Shown: in pieces, positions 1-5,769 of the stretch | Position numbering within the stretch: position 1 is the stretch's first letter | Layout of the letters: each line of letters starts with the position of its first letter | Assembly: GCA_023511475.1 (NCBI GenBank) | Contig: JAIMBM010000226.1 | Span: 1 to 5,769, forward strand | DNA from: Anaerolineae bacterium | GTDB lineage: Bacteria; Chloroflexota; Anaerolineae; SpSt-313 | DNA length: 5,769 nt | Direction: 5' to 3' | Notes under the pieces: model-generated | Seen by the model: only the letters and a program-made list of their open reading frames with translations | The model's database searches: none | What the model was told of the DNA's origin: nothing | Program-made: the position numbers and the translations under genes

Positions 1-1
1 G

Positions 2-3000
2 TACAACTGCGATGTTGCCGTCGTCGGAGGCTCGCTGGCGGGTGTGAGTGTTGCGCTCACACTGGCGCGCGCCGGCCGTTCAGTCGTGCTGGTCGAGCCG
101 CGCACCTACCTGGCACGCGATATCTTTGCGCCGTTGCGACCGTGGCTGCCTGTGCCACCGGGTACGGATCTGGGGACGCTACCGGAACCCATCCCTGACT
201 GCATCGGGGCAAGCCATACAGCCCTCGAGGAGGGCGAGATTCCCCTCTACCCCGACGGAGTCAAGATCCGTCTCGAGGACATGCTGCTTGCGGCGGGTGT
301 GCAACTGCTCTATGCAAGCGTCCCGGTCGGCGTAGTCGCGCCTGGAGGGAACCTGGCGGGTGTGATCGTGGCCAACAAGTCAGGGCGGCAGGTTATAGCA
401 TGCCGGGCCGTGGTCGACGGCACCGAGACGGCGCTAGTGGCGCGGTTGGCCGGCGCCCAGTTCGCACCAGAGCCGGCAGAGAGCGCCGTATACTCTGTTA
501 CGCTCGAGTTCGACCAAGTGGCTCTCGGTGACGACGTGGTTGAGTTGCCAGTACCGGCACGGCTGGCCGTAGTGGGCGACCGCGTGCGCGTGCACCGTGG
601 TTACCGAGGCTGCGGCTACATGTTGGTCGAATGCGGTTTTCTGCTGGGGCGGTCGGCGTCCATGCCGTTGGATGTCACCCGGCGCGAAGTCGTGGCCCGC
701 GAGAAGGCCATCCAAGTGGCCTCCTATCTGCTCCACGAGCATGAGGCCTTCCGGCTGGCGTACCTGGCTGCAGTCTCGCACGAGCTCTTTGGCCCCTACA
801 CCACGCCTCTGGCCGGAACAACCCCACCTTGCGTCGACCCAGCGCTGGCAAGCTATGCCGGGCCGCTCGCCGGACTGTATTGTCTGGAGGCCGCGCGGAC
901 TCCCTTCCCGGGCGGTGATCCCATCAGCGCGTGTCGCCGGGCAGGCACCCTGGCAAGGGCCATAGCAGAGCTTTGGCCTTCCTCGGCAGCCCCAGCAATC
1001 GGGGCATCCGCAGAAGAGCCGCGGCCCTCGGCGTCGGCTGCCGCTCCACTCGCAGTGCGCGAGCAGACACAGGCGCGGCCCGGAGCAAGCCTGGAGGAAA
1101 TACCTGTCGAGCCCACCACCGTGCCCATCCTGGCCCAAGTGGGAGTGCTCACCGTTGGCGGCGGCACAGCCGGCGCTGTGGCAGCTATCGCAGCCGCACG
1201 GGAGGGTGTGTCCACTCTTGTGGTCGATATGAACCCCGGCCTGGGCGGCACAGGCACCTACGGCGGCGTGGACAGCTACTGGATCGGATGGCGTCACGGC
1301 TATTTCGAGCAGGTCTGTGCCTGGATCGACCGTGAGCATGACAGGCTGCGCCACCCGCGGCTGCATGGCATCACCCCTCGTTGGAACATCGAGGCCAAGA
1401 CTCACGCTCTACTTACAGAGGCGCAGGATGCAGGCGTGGAGCTGCTTTTCCATGCCGTGGCATTTGGGGCCCTGGTCGAGGGAAACACCGTTCGCGGCGT
1501 GGTGGCGGCGACGCGACTGGGCCCGGTAGCCCTATTGGGGGACGTGACGATAGACGGGACGGGCGACGGTGACGTAGCCGCCTTTGCCGGAGCCGAATAC
1601 GTCTATGGGGCGGCGCGGGACCACGCAGTGATGTGGTACTCGCTCCGGCCTATCCCCGTGCCAGGCCACACCCGTAACAACTTTACCAGCATGGTCGATG
1701 TCTCCGACATCATCGACTACAATCGGGCGCTCCTCGCCGCGCGCCGTCGCCTTCCGGGCCAGCATTACCATGATCACGGCAACTACCTGGCCACGCGTGA
1801 GAGCCGCCACGTAGTTGGCGACGCATGGGTGACTCTGAGCGACCACCTCCTACGCCGTCCCTGGCCAGATGTTATCAACATCTCGCTGAGCAACAACGAT
1901 ATCAAAGGCCAGACCGACTCAGATTGGTTCCGCTGTGGCTTGATCCCGCCCCAATTCGAAATTGAGACTCCCTATCGAGCACTCCTGCCCAAGGGGCTGG
2001 AAAACATCCTGGTCATCGGCAAGGCCATCTCGGTGTCGCACGACGCTCTCCCGGCCGTGCGCATGCAGCCCGACTTTGAGAATCTGGGCGGTGCGGCTGG
2101 GTTGGCCGCAGCCCTAGCAGTCAAGGCGGGCTGCACAGCGCGACAGGTTGACGTGCGCGCCGTGCAGGAGCGTCTGGTGGAGATCGGTGTGCTGCCCGCG
2201 CAGGTACTGACGCGCAGGCTCGTGCCCCGCAGTTACGACGATGCCGAGTTGCAGGCCCTGGTGGAACAGATAGTGACTGACAGGCGGCCACTATACAGCT
2301 ATTCCAACCAGGACCTCCATGAAGTCTGGTACGGTAGGATCCCCTTTGTGGAGGTCTGCTGTGCGGGACCCAGGGCAGTAGCGCACCTGGAGCAAGCTCT
2401 GGCCAAGACAGAGGGCAATGCCCGGCTGCGCGTAGCCCAGGCACTATGCCTGGTGGACTCAAAGGCGGGCGTGCCGGTGCTGGTAGCAGAACTCACGGCG
2501 CGCCTGTCCGAGAGGCTCCCCGGCCGTAAGGCCTTCATCCAGCAGGTCGATGAATGGGCCCCGGACCAGGGTGCTATGCCCGAAGCCGCCTACCTGCTCT
2601 ACTCCTTGGGTATGGCCCGCGATCGGCGCGCCATACCTGTCTGGCAACGCGTGGTCGACCTCCTAGCTTCGGCCACCGAGGATGACGTGTGGAGCCAGGC
2701 GAAGGGCGTGTTCTACTACGTGGACGCAGTATGCTACGGGGCCGAGAGACTGGGCGATCCGGAAGCTGTGCCCCTCCTGCGTCAGCTGCACGGCTATGCC
2801 CCGTTCCACGGCCACCATGCCCCCATCGGCTTCCAGGCGAACTACTTCCTCGAGCGTGCGGCTTATCTTGAGGTGGTGATCGGCAGAGCTTTGGCCCGCT
2901 GTGGCAGCACAGAGGGGCTGCAAATCCTTGTGGACTACCTCGACGACACGCGCGGCATCCTGGCTCTTCATCCGTACGAGCAACTGCTTACCATTACAGG

Positions 3001-3139
3001 TGAGGATTTCGGGCGAGACAAATGCGCTTGGCGCGATTGGCTTGTGCATCACGGGTCATCTCTGAAGCCATGCCCCTGGACGCAACCCACCGACGCAGTA
3101 GCTTCCTGGAAGGAGACGATCCTCAGCCTCGCTCCCTGA
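2..3139 (+). CDS. FAD-dependent oxidoreductase with tandem flavin modules and HEAT-like tail (5' partial)
   Basis: Probable flavin-dependent redox enzyme of unknown substrate, resembling the FAD_oxidored (PF12831-type) group. The frame is open to the left edge: 14 codons before the GTG at 44 encode the first Rossmann strand and nearly all of its glycine loop, so that GTG is internal. Numbering from base 2, module 1 has GGSLAG at residues 9-14 and an acidic strand-2 end (E32), but DGTETA where an ATG/DGTGD-type motif is expected. An Ala/Pro/Ser-rich linker covers about 326-376. Module 2 has GGGTAG at 386-391, D409, GLGGTGTYGG at 413-422, DGTGDGD at 518-524 and a C-terminal flavin-binding stretch at about 670-705 (VIGKAIS, then NLGGAAG). 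Residues from about 789 to 1030 are helical and HEAT-like, ending with ITGEDFG...WRDWL. No signal peptide or membrane segment is visible, although the extreme N-terminus is missing. Family assignment is firm; substrate and pathway are unknown. The stop is TGA at 3137-3139. Confidence 0.88.
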   Translation, partial: YNCDVAVVGGSLAGVSVALTLARAGRSVVLVEPRTYLARDIFAPLRPWLPVPPGTDLGTLPEPIPDCIGASHTALEEGEIPLYPDGVKIRLEDMLLAAGVQLLYASVPVGVVAPGGNLAGVIVANKSGRQVIACRAVVDGTETALVARLAGAQFAPEPAESAVYSVTLEFDQVALGDDVVELPVPARLAVVGDRVRVHRGYRGCGYMLVECGFLLGRSASMPLDVTRREVVAREKAIQVASYLLHEHEAFRLAYLAAVSHELFGPYTTPLAGTTPPCVDPALASYAGPLAGLYCLEAARTPFPGGDPISACRRAGTLARAIAELWPSSAAPAIGASAEEPRPSASAAAPLAVREQTQARPGASLEEIPVEPTTVPILAQVGVLTVGGGTAGAVAAIAAAREGVSTLVVDMNPGLGGTGTYGGVDSYWIGWRHGYFEQVCAWIDREHDRLRHPRLHGITPRWNIEAKTHALLTEAQDAGVELLFHAVAFGALVEGNTVRGVVAATRLGPVALLGDVTIDGTGDGDVAAFAGAEYVYGAARDHAVMWYSLRPIPVPGHTRNNFTSMVDVSDIIDYNRALLAARRRLPGQHYHDHGNYLATRESRHVVGDAWVTLSDHLLRRPWPDVINISLSNNDIKGQTDSDWFRCGLIPPQFEIETPYRALLPKGLENILVIGKAISVSHDALPAVRMQPDFENLGGAAGLAAALAVKAGCTARQVDVRAVQERLVEIGVLPAQVLTRRLVPRSYDDAELQALVEQIVTDRRPLYSYSNQDLHEVWYGRIPFVEVCCAGPRAVAHLEQALAKTEGNARLRVAQALCLVDSKAGVPVLVAELTARLSERLPGRKAFIQQVDEWAPDQGAMPEAAYLLYSLGMARDRRAIPVWQRVVDLLASATEDDVWSQAKGVFYYVDAVCYGAERLGDPEAVPLLRQLHGYAPFHGHHAPIGFQANYFLERAAYLEVVIGRALARCGSTEGLQILVDYLDDTRGILALHPYEQLLTITGEDFGRDKCAWRDWLVHHGSSLKPCPWTQPTDAVASWKETILSLAP

Positions 3140-3239
3140 GGGGAGTAGCCCGTGCACACATGGGGGATGCGACCGAGGCTGCCTACGGTATCGCCGCAGA
3201 AGCAGGAAAGGGGCCAGATGATGGCGTCACTCGAGCCGG

Positions 3240-3255
3240 TCGTGTGAGTACACGA
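3240..3255. repeat. Inverted repeat, possible hairpin or operator
   Basis: TCGTGT and ACACGA form a perfect 6-bp inverted repeat around the 4-nt centre GAGT. It lies about 100 bases after the stop of the flavoprotein gene. No T-run follows, so it is a poor intrinsic terminator. It could be an RNA hairpin at the end of the upstream transcript or a protein-binding dyad, but chance is also possible in this GC-rich spacer. Confidence 0.35.
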
Positions 3256-3480
3256 TGATCGGAGCACGGCAGAGAGGAAGCACGCGCGACGGGCCGCAGG
3301 GGCACGGTCGCCCCAAGAGCGTGGACAGGCTAGCAGCTTGATGTCCAGCGGTTCGGAGCGCACCCTCGCCCTGCGGGGCTTGAGTTGTATTAGCACAAAT
3401 GGATTCTGGCCCTACCCGGGCCGCTCGAGTGGCGCCGCCTGTTGGAGGAGATTCTTGCCGACGGCGGGACCTAGCTTTTC

Positions 3481-3494
3481 GCGACACCTGTCGC
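3481..3494. promoter_or_regulatory. Dyad upstream of the glycosidase promoter, candidate operator
   Basis: GCGACA-CC-TGTCGC is a perfect 6-bp inverted repeat with a 2-nt centre. It lies 51 bases upstream of the predicted -35 box, centred roughly 94 bases before the expected transcription start. The compact symmetry resembles a site for a dimeric helix-turn-helix regulator, and the position would suit an activator or a distal repressor site. No regulator gene is in the window and I do not recognise the motif, so the role is inferred from symmetry and position. Confidence 0.35.
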
Positions 3495-3545
3495 CCAGGG
3501 CTGCACGAAAGCCCATCGACCTTAGCACGCTCTGAACCCCCTCAT

Positions 3546-3575
3546 TTGCTTCGCCACCCCGCCCCATACTACAAT
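3546..3575 (+). promoter_or_regulatory. Sigma70-type promoter of the glycosidase gene
   Basis: A -35-like TTGCTT (3546-3551) and a -10 TACAAT (3570-3575, five of six consensus bases) are separated by 18 nt. The -10 stands out as an AT-rich island in a C-rich stretch. Transcription would start near 3582, giving a leader of about 30 nt before the ATG at 3613. The -35 matches consensus at only three of six positions (TTG), so the promoter may be moderate or activator-assisted. It implies the second gene is transcribed independently of the flavoprotein gene. Confidence 0.55.
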
Positions 3576-3598
3576 TCTCCCGTCGCCGTTGCTTGCCC

Positions 3599-3606
3599 AA
3601 AGGAGG
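3599..3606 (+). promoter_or_regulatory. Strong Shine-Dalgarno site fixing the ATG at 3613
   Basis: AAAGGAGG lies 6 nt before the ATG at 3613, an ideal match and spacing. It decides the start: the in-frame TTG at 3589 lies upstream of this site and would add only eight residues that do not look like part of the protein. The GGAGG core is the left half of the 10-bp palindrome GGAGGCCTCC (3602-3611). Confidence 0.85.
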
Positions 3607-3612
3607 CCTCCC

Positions 3613-5628
3613 ATGTCCATCCTTCCCTTCCGACAGGTTCATCTGGACTTTCACACCTCGCCGCTGATCCCCGACGTAGGCGCCGATTTCGATCCCGAAG
3701 AGTTTGCGCGCACGCTCAAGGCTGCGGCCGTCAACTCGGTGACCATCTTTGCCCGCTGCCACCACGGCATGTGCTACTACCCCACCCGAGTGGGCGTGAC
3801 CCACCCCAGCCTGAAGCGCGACCTCCTCGGCGAGATGATCGAGGCCTGCCACCGGCACGGCATTCAGGCGCCCATCTACATGACCGTCGTCTGGGATGAG
3901 CACGCCGGCACCGAACACCCCGAGTGGCGGCAGGTGAGCCGCGACGGCCGCCTGGTCGGCAGGCCGCCGCTCAGCGGCGAGTGGGGCTGGCAGTGGCTGT
4001 GTATGAACACCCCCTACGCCGACTATGTCGCCGCCCTGACCGAGGAGGTCTGCCGCGGGTACCCGGTCGACGGGATGTTCTTCGACATCGTTATGACGAC
4101 TTACCCTGGCTGCGTCTGCACCCATTGCCTGCGCAGCATGCGGGAGATGGGGCTCGACCCCACGGTCGACGCCGAGCTGCGCCGGCACGCGCTGGCCGTC
4201 GAGCGGCGCTTTATGGGCCGGATGACGGCGCTCGTCCACTCCTTCCACGCCACAGCGCGCGTGTTCTACAACTCGCGGCTGCGGCTCGACCCGGACCCGA
4301 CAACGGGGATGCGCGGTGAGACACAGCACTACACCCACTGGGAGATCGAGTCGCTCCCCTCCGGCGGCTGGGGCTACAACCACTTCCCCCTCTTTGCCCG
4401 CTACTACCAGACTCTGGGCAAAGAGTTCCTCGGCATGACCGGTCGCTTCCACCTCTCCTGGGCCGACTTTGGCGGCCTCAAGAACCCGGCAGCGCTGGAG
4501 TATGAGTGCTTCCGGCAGCTCGCGCTCGGGGGAGCCTCTTCCATCGGCGACCAGCTCCATCCCCGGGGCCACCTGGACCCGGCGGTGTATGATCTGATCG
4601 GCTCCGTCTATCGGCGGGTCGAGGCGTGCGAGCCGTGGTGCGTTGACGCCGTGCCCCAGGCCGAGATCGGCGTGCTCATGCCCGGCGCCGTCGACCATCA
4701 CTTCGCCTCTGAGGCGCGGGACGTCCTCGAAGGCACCATGCGGCTGCTAACCGAGTGCGGGTACCAGTTCCAGCTGCTGGATAACGCAGCCGATCTCGCG
4801 GCCTATCGGCTCCTCATCGCTCCCGACGCGGTCACCTTTGGCGAGCCCCTTGCCGGGCGGATACGGGAGTATCTTGCGCGCGGCGGTGCCCTGCTCCTTT
4901 CGCACCGCTCCGGCCTCCGGGCCGATGGTTCCGCCTTTGCGCTGGAAGAGATCGGGCTCAACTATGAGGGCCCCGCTCCCTATGCGCCAAACTACTTCCA
5001 CGTCACCACGCCTGCGAACGCCATCACACAGGGCATCGCGCCGACCGACTATGTGATGTACGAGCCCGGCTCCCGCGTGAGGCCGCGCCCGGCGACGGAG
5101 TCGCTCGTAGAGGAGGCCATCCCCTACTTCAATCGCACCTGGGAGCACTTTTGCTCGCACCAGCAGACGCCGGTCGACCGGCCAAGCGGCTACCCTCTGG
5201 TGACGCGGCACGGCCAGGTCATCTACTTTGCCGTGCCGGTGTTCCACGCCTATCAGGTGTACGGGAACCGGGTGTACAAGGAGTTGGTCCGGAACGCCAT
5301 CGCCTTGCTCCTTCCGGAGCCGCTGGTGCGGGCGGGCCTGCCCTCTGCGGGCGAGGTCACGCTGCTTGCCCAGCCGCGCGGGCCGCAGGGGAAGCGCCTC
5401 GTCTGCCACCTCCTGTACTACACGCCGCAGCGCCGGGCCAGCCGGATCGACATCATCGAGGACGTTGTCCCTCTGTACCGGGTCAGCGTCGCCGTGCGCG
5501 CCGGGTTCGCCCCGCGGCGGGTGTACCTGGCACCGCAGGAAGAGGACCTGCCCTTCAGGCAGGAGGGGACGTATGTGACCTGCGAGGTGCCGGAAGTGTG
5601 CGGGCACCAGATGGTGGTGATCGAGTAG
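3613..5628 (+). CDS. Predicted glycoside hydrolase, GHL6 / GH151-like, with trimerisation domain
   Basis: A 671-residue protein predicted to hydrolyse a glycosidic bond in the cytoplasm; no signal peptide or membrane segment is visible. Residues about 5-345 look like a TIM barrel of the hypothetical glycosyl hydrolase 6 type: DFHTSPLIPDVG at 12-23, HHGMCYYPT at 50-58, PIYMTVVWDEH at 87-97, WLCMNTPYADYV at 128-139 and VDGMFFDIV at 152-160. D158, at the end of a predicted beta strand, is the best candidate catalytic carboxylate. A second may be E236, E244 or E246 in the stretch before SGGWGY. C167, C169 and C172 form C-x-C-x2-C. From about 349 a GH42-like trimerisation domain (glutamine-amidotransferase-like fold) follows, with LLIAPDAVTF at 400-409 and YLARGGALLLS at 420-430. 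Residues about 575-671 are a beta-rich C-terminal domain. Alpha-L-fucosidase (GH151-like) is one possible activity, but substrate cannot be read from sequence. Promoter upstream and hairpin downstream suggest a monocistronic gene. The start is fixed by a strong ribosome binding site. Confidence 0.85.
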   Translation: MSILPFRQVHLDFHTSPLIPDVGADFDPEEFARTLKAAAVNSVTIFARCHHGMCYYPTRVGVTHPSLKRDLLGEMIEACHRHGIQAPIYMTVVWDEHAGTEHPEWRQVSRDGRLVGRPPLSGEWGWQWLCMNTPYADYVAALTEEVCRGYPVDGMFFDIVMTTYPGCVCTHCLRSMREMGLDPTVDAELRRHALAVERRFMGRMTALVHSFHATARVFYNSRLRLDPDPTTGMRGETQHYTHWEIESLPSGGWGYNHFPLFARYYQTLGKEFLGMTGRFHLSWADFGGLKNPAALEYECFRQLALGGASSIGDQLHPRGHLDPAVYDLIGSVYRRVEACEPWCVDAVPQAEIGVLMPGAVDHHFASEARDVLEGTMRLLTECGYQFQLLDNAADLAAYRLLIAPDAVTFGEPLAGRIREYLARGGALLLSHRSGLRADGSAFALEEIGLNYEGPAPYAPNYFHVTTPANAITQGIAPTDYVMYEPGSRVRPRPATESLVEEAIPYFNRTWEHFCSHQQTPVDRPSGYPLVTRHGQVIYFAVPVFHAYQVYGNRVYKELVRNAIALLLPEPLVRAGLPSAGEVTLLAQPRGPQGKRLVCHLLYYTPQRRASRIDIIEDVVPLYRVSVAVRAGFAPRRVYLAPQEEDLPFRQEGTYVTCEVPEVCGHQMVVIE

Positions 5629-5662
5629 CCCTGGCTCGCCCTGTCGCCCCCACCCCTGGGGC

Positions 5663-5703
5663 ATTCCCCGCGCCCCGCCCCCGCCGCGGCGGGGGCGGGG
5701 AAT
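5663..5703 (+). terminator. GC-rich hairpin, probable terminator of the glycosidase gene
   Basis: Bases 5673-5700 are a perfect 28-nt palindrome, able to form a 12-bp almost all-GC stem with the loop CGCG (5685-5688). It begins 44 bases after the stop codon. A competing pairing joins ATTCCCCGC (5663-5671) to GCGGGGAAT (5695-5703) around a shortened inner stem. No T-run follows directly (the next bases are AATACAAACAAAGG), so release may need Rho or the T5 tract at 5727-5731. Position and stability support a transcript 3' end. Confidence 0.6.
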
Positions 5704-5708
5704 ACAAA

Positions 5709-5731
5709 CAAAGGCTCGACTTTGGCTTTTT
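5709..5731 (+). terminator. Weak hairpin plus T5 tract, possible second terminator
   Basis: CAAAG (5709-5713) pairs with CTTTG (5720-5724) around the 6-nt loop GCTCGA, and a T5 run at 5727-5731 follows after GC. The geometry is that of an intrinsic terminator, but the stem is only five base pairs and mostly A-U. It could act with the GC hairpin just upstream or be chance. Confidence 0.3.
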
Positions 5732-5739
5732 GAGGGCGC

Positions 5740-5767
5740 TTGACGGTGCGTTTTGTGGCTCTATAAG
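5740..5767 (+). promoter_or_regulatory. Near-consensus sigma70-type promoter for a gene beyond the right edge
   Basis: TTGACG (5740-5745) and TATAAG (5762-5767) each match the sigma70 consensus at five of six positions and are spaced by 16 nt. The region follows a probable terminator and is AT-richer than its surroundings. Its -10 ends two bases before the window edge, so the start point and the gene it drives are outside. Orientation suggests a third plus-strand transcription unit. Confidence 0.6.
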
Positions 5768-5769
5768 GG

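Larger units (their letters stand above)
3140..3545. other. Intergenic spacer with no convincing gene
   Basis: This 406-base stretch precedes the promoter of the second gene. Short open frames exist on both strands but none has a good ribosome binding site or a recognisable protein sequence. It holds several inverted repeats: CTCCC/GGGAG at 3132-3145 spanning the stop of the first gene, TCGTGT/ACACGA at 3240-3255, GGGGC/GCCCC at 3299-3314, TGGACA/TGTCCA at 3322-3347, GGCCC/GGGCC at 3408-3422 and GCGACA/TGTCGC at 3481-3494. None is followed by a T-run, so no intrinsic terminator for the upstream gene can be called. An AT-richer pocket lies at about 3381-3407. No tRNA-like or CRISPR-like structure is visible. 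Confidence 0.6.

Noticed and set aside
434..1405. Long minus-strand open frame opposite the first flavin module
   Set aside because: It lies wholly antisense to a clearly coding frame with FAD motifs, its product is Cys/His/Gly-rich with no recognisable domain, and GC-rich codons commonly leave such frames open.
3132..3145. CTCCC-TGAG-GGGAG hairpin spanning the flavoprotein stop as a terminator
   Set aside because: The stem is only five base pairs, it overlaps the stop codon, and no T-run follows.
3228..3431. CACTCGAG (3228-3235) and CTCGAGTG (3424-3431) as a spaced inverted repeat
   Set aside because: CTCGAG is itself a palindrome, so only two extra bases match; chance is the simplest explanation.
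3338..3535. Possible 65-residue peptide in the spacer
   Set aside because: It starts at a TTG, has no clear Shine-Dalgarno site, and the protein sequence resembles nothing I know.
3589..3612. Upstream TTG start for the glycosidase
   Set aside because: The strong AAAGGAGG lies between this TTG and the ATG at 3613, at the right distance for the ATG only.
3412..4701. 429-residue minus-strand open frame opposite the glycosidase
   Set aside because: It is antisense to the conserved barrel domain and has the low-complexity His/Val/Ala/Arg-rich composition of a reversed GC-rich gene, with no known motif.
4747..5664. 305-residue minus-strand open frame opposite the glycosidase 3' half
   Set aside because: It is antisense to the trimerisation and C-terminal domains, is rich in Arg, His, Val and Leu without motifs, and has no family resemblance.
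1..5769. CRISPR array, tRNA, insertion-sequence ends or attachment sites
   Set aside because: No regularly spaced repeats, cloverleaf, transposase or terminal-repeat pairs with target duplications were seen on either strand.

Overview
The window is GC-rich bacterial DNA holding two large plus-strand genes: a flavoprotein cut by the left edge (2-3139) and a complete glycoside-hydrolase-like gene (3613-5628). A 473-base spacer separates them and a 141-base tail follows. The canonical Shine-Dalgarno sequence (AAAGGAGG), the sigma70-type -35/-10 boxes and the protein families fit a free-living, carbohydrate-degrading bacterium. Chloroflexota, Planctomycetota or a high-GC Bacillota such as Paenibacillus are all possible. 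Taxonomy is inference only; no marker gene is present.

2-3139: a partial, very large protein (1045 residues visible). It has two consecutive FAD/NAD(P)-Rossmann oxidoreductase modules joined by an Ala/Pro/Ser-rich linker, then a HEAT-like alpha-helical tail. The second module carries the canonical flavoprotein motifs and the first carries weakened versions. The reading frame is open to the left edge, so the GTG at 44 is not the true start.

3140-3612: no convincing gene. This spacer contains several short inverted repeats, including two clean dyads (3240-3255 and 3481-3494). It ends with a good promoter (TTGCTT, 18 nt, TACAAT) about 37 nt upstream of the next start codon, and a strong ribosome binding site.

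3613-5628: a 671-residue predicted cytoplasmic glycoside hydrolase resembling the GHL6 / GH151-like group. It has a TIM-barrel N-terminal domain with a candidate catalytic Asp and a Cys-x-Cys-x2-Cys cluster, a GH42-type trimerisation (glutamine-amidotransferase-like) domain and a beta-rich C-terminus. Its own promoter and a downstream GC-rich hairpin suggest a monocistronic unit.

5629-5769: a perfect 28-nt GC palindrome (probable terminator), a weak second hairpin with a T5 run, and a near-consensus promoter (TTGACG, 16 nt, TATAAG) ending 2 nt before the window edge, presumably driving a gene outside the window.

A redox flavoenzyme next to a glycosidase is compatible with a sugar or glycoside catabolic neighbourhood, but no transporter, regulator or second pathway enzyme is visible to establish this. 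I found no clear evidence of a new defence, mobile or RNA-based system.
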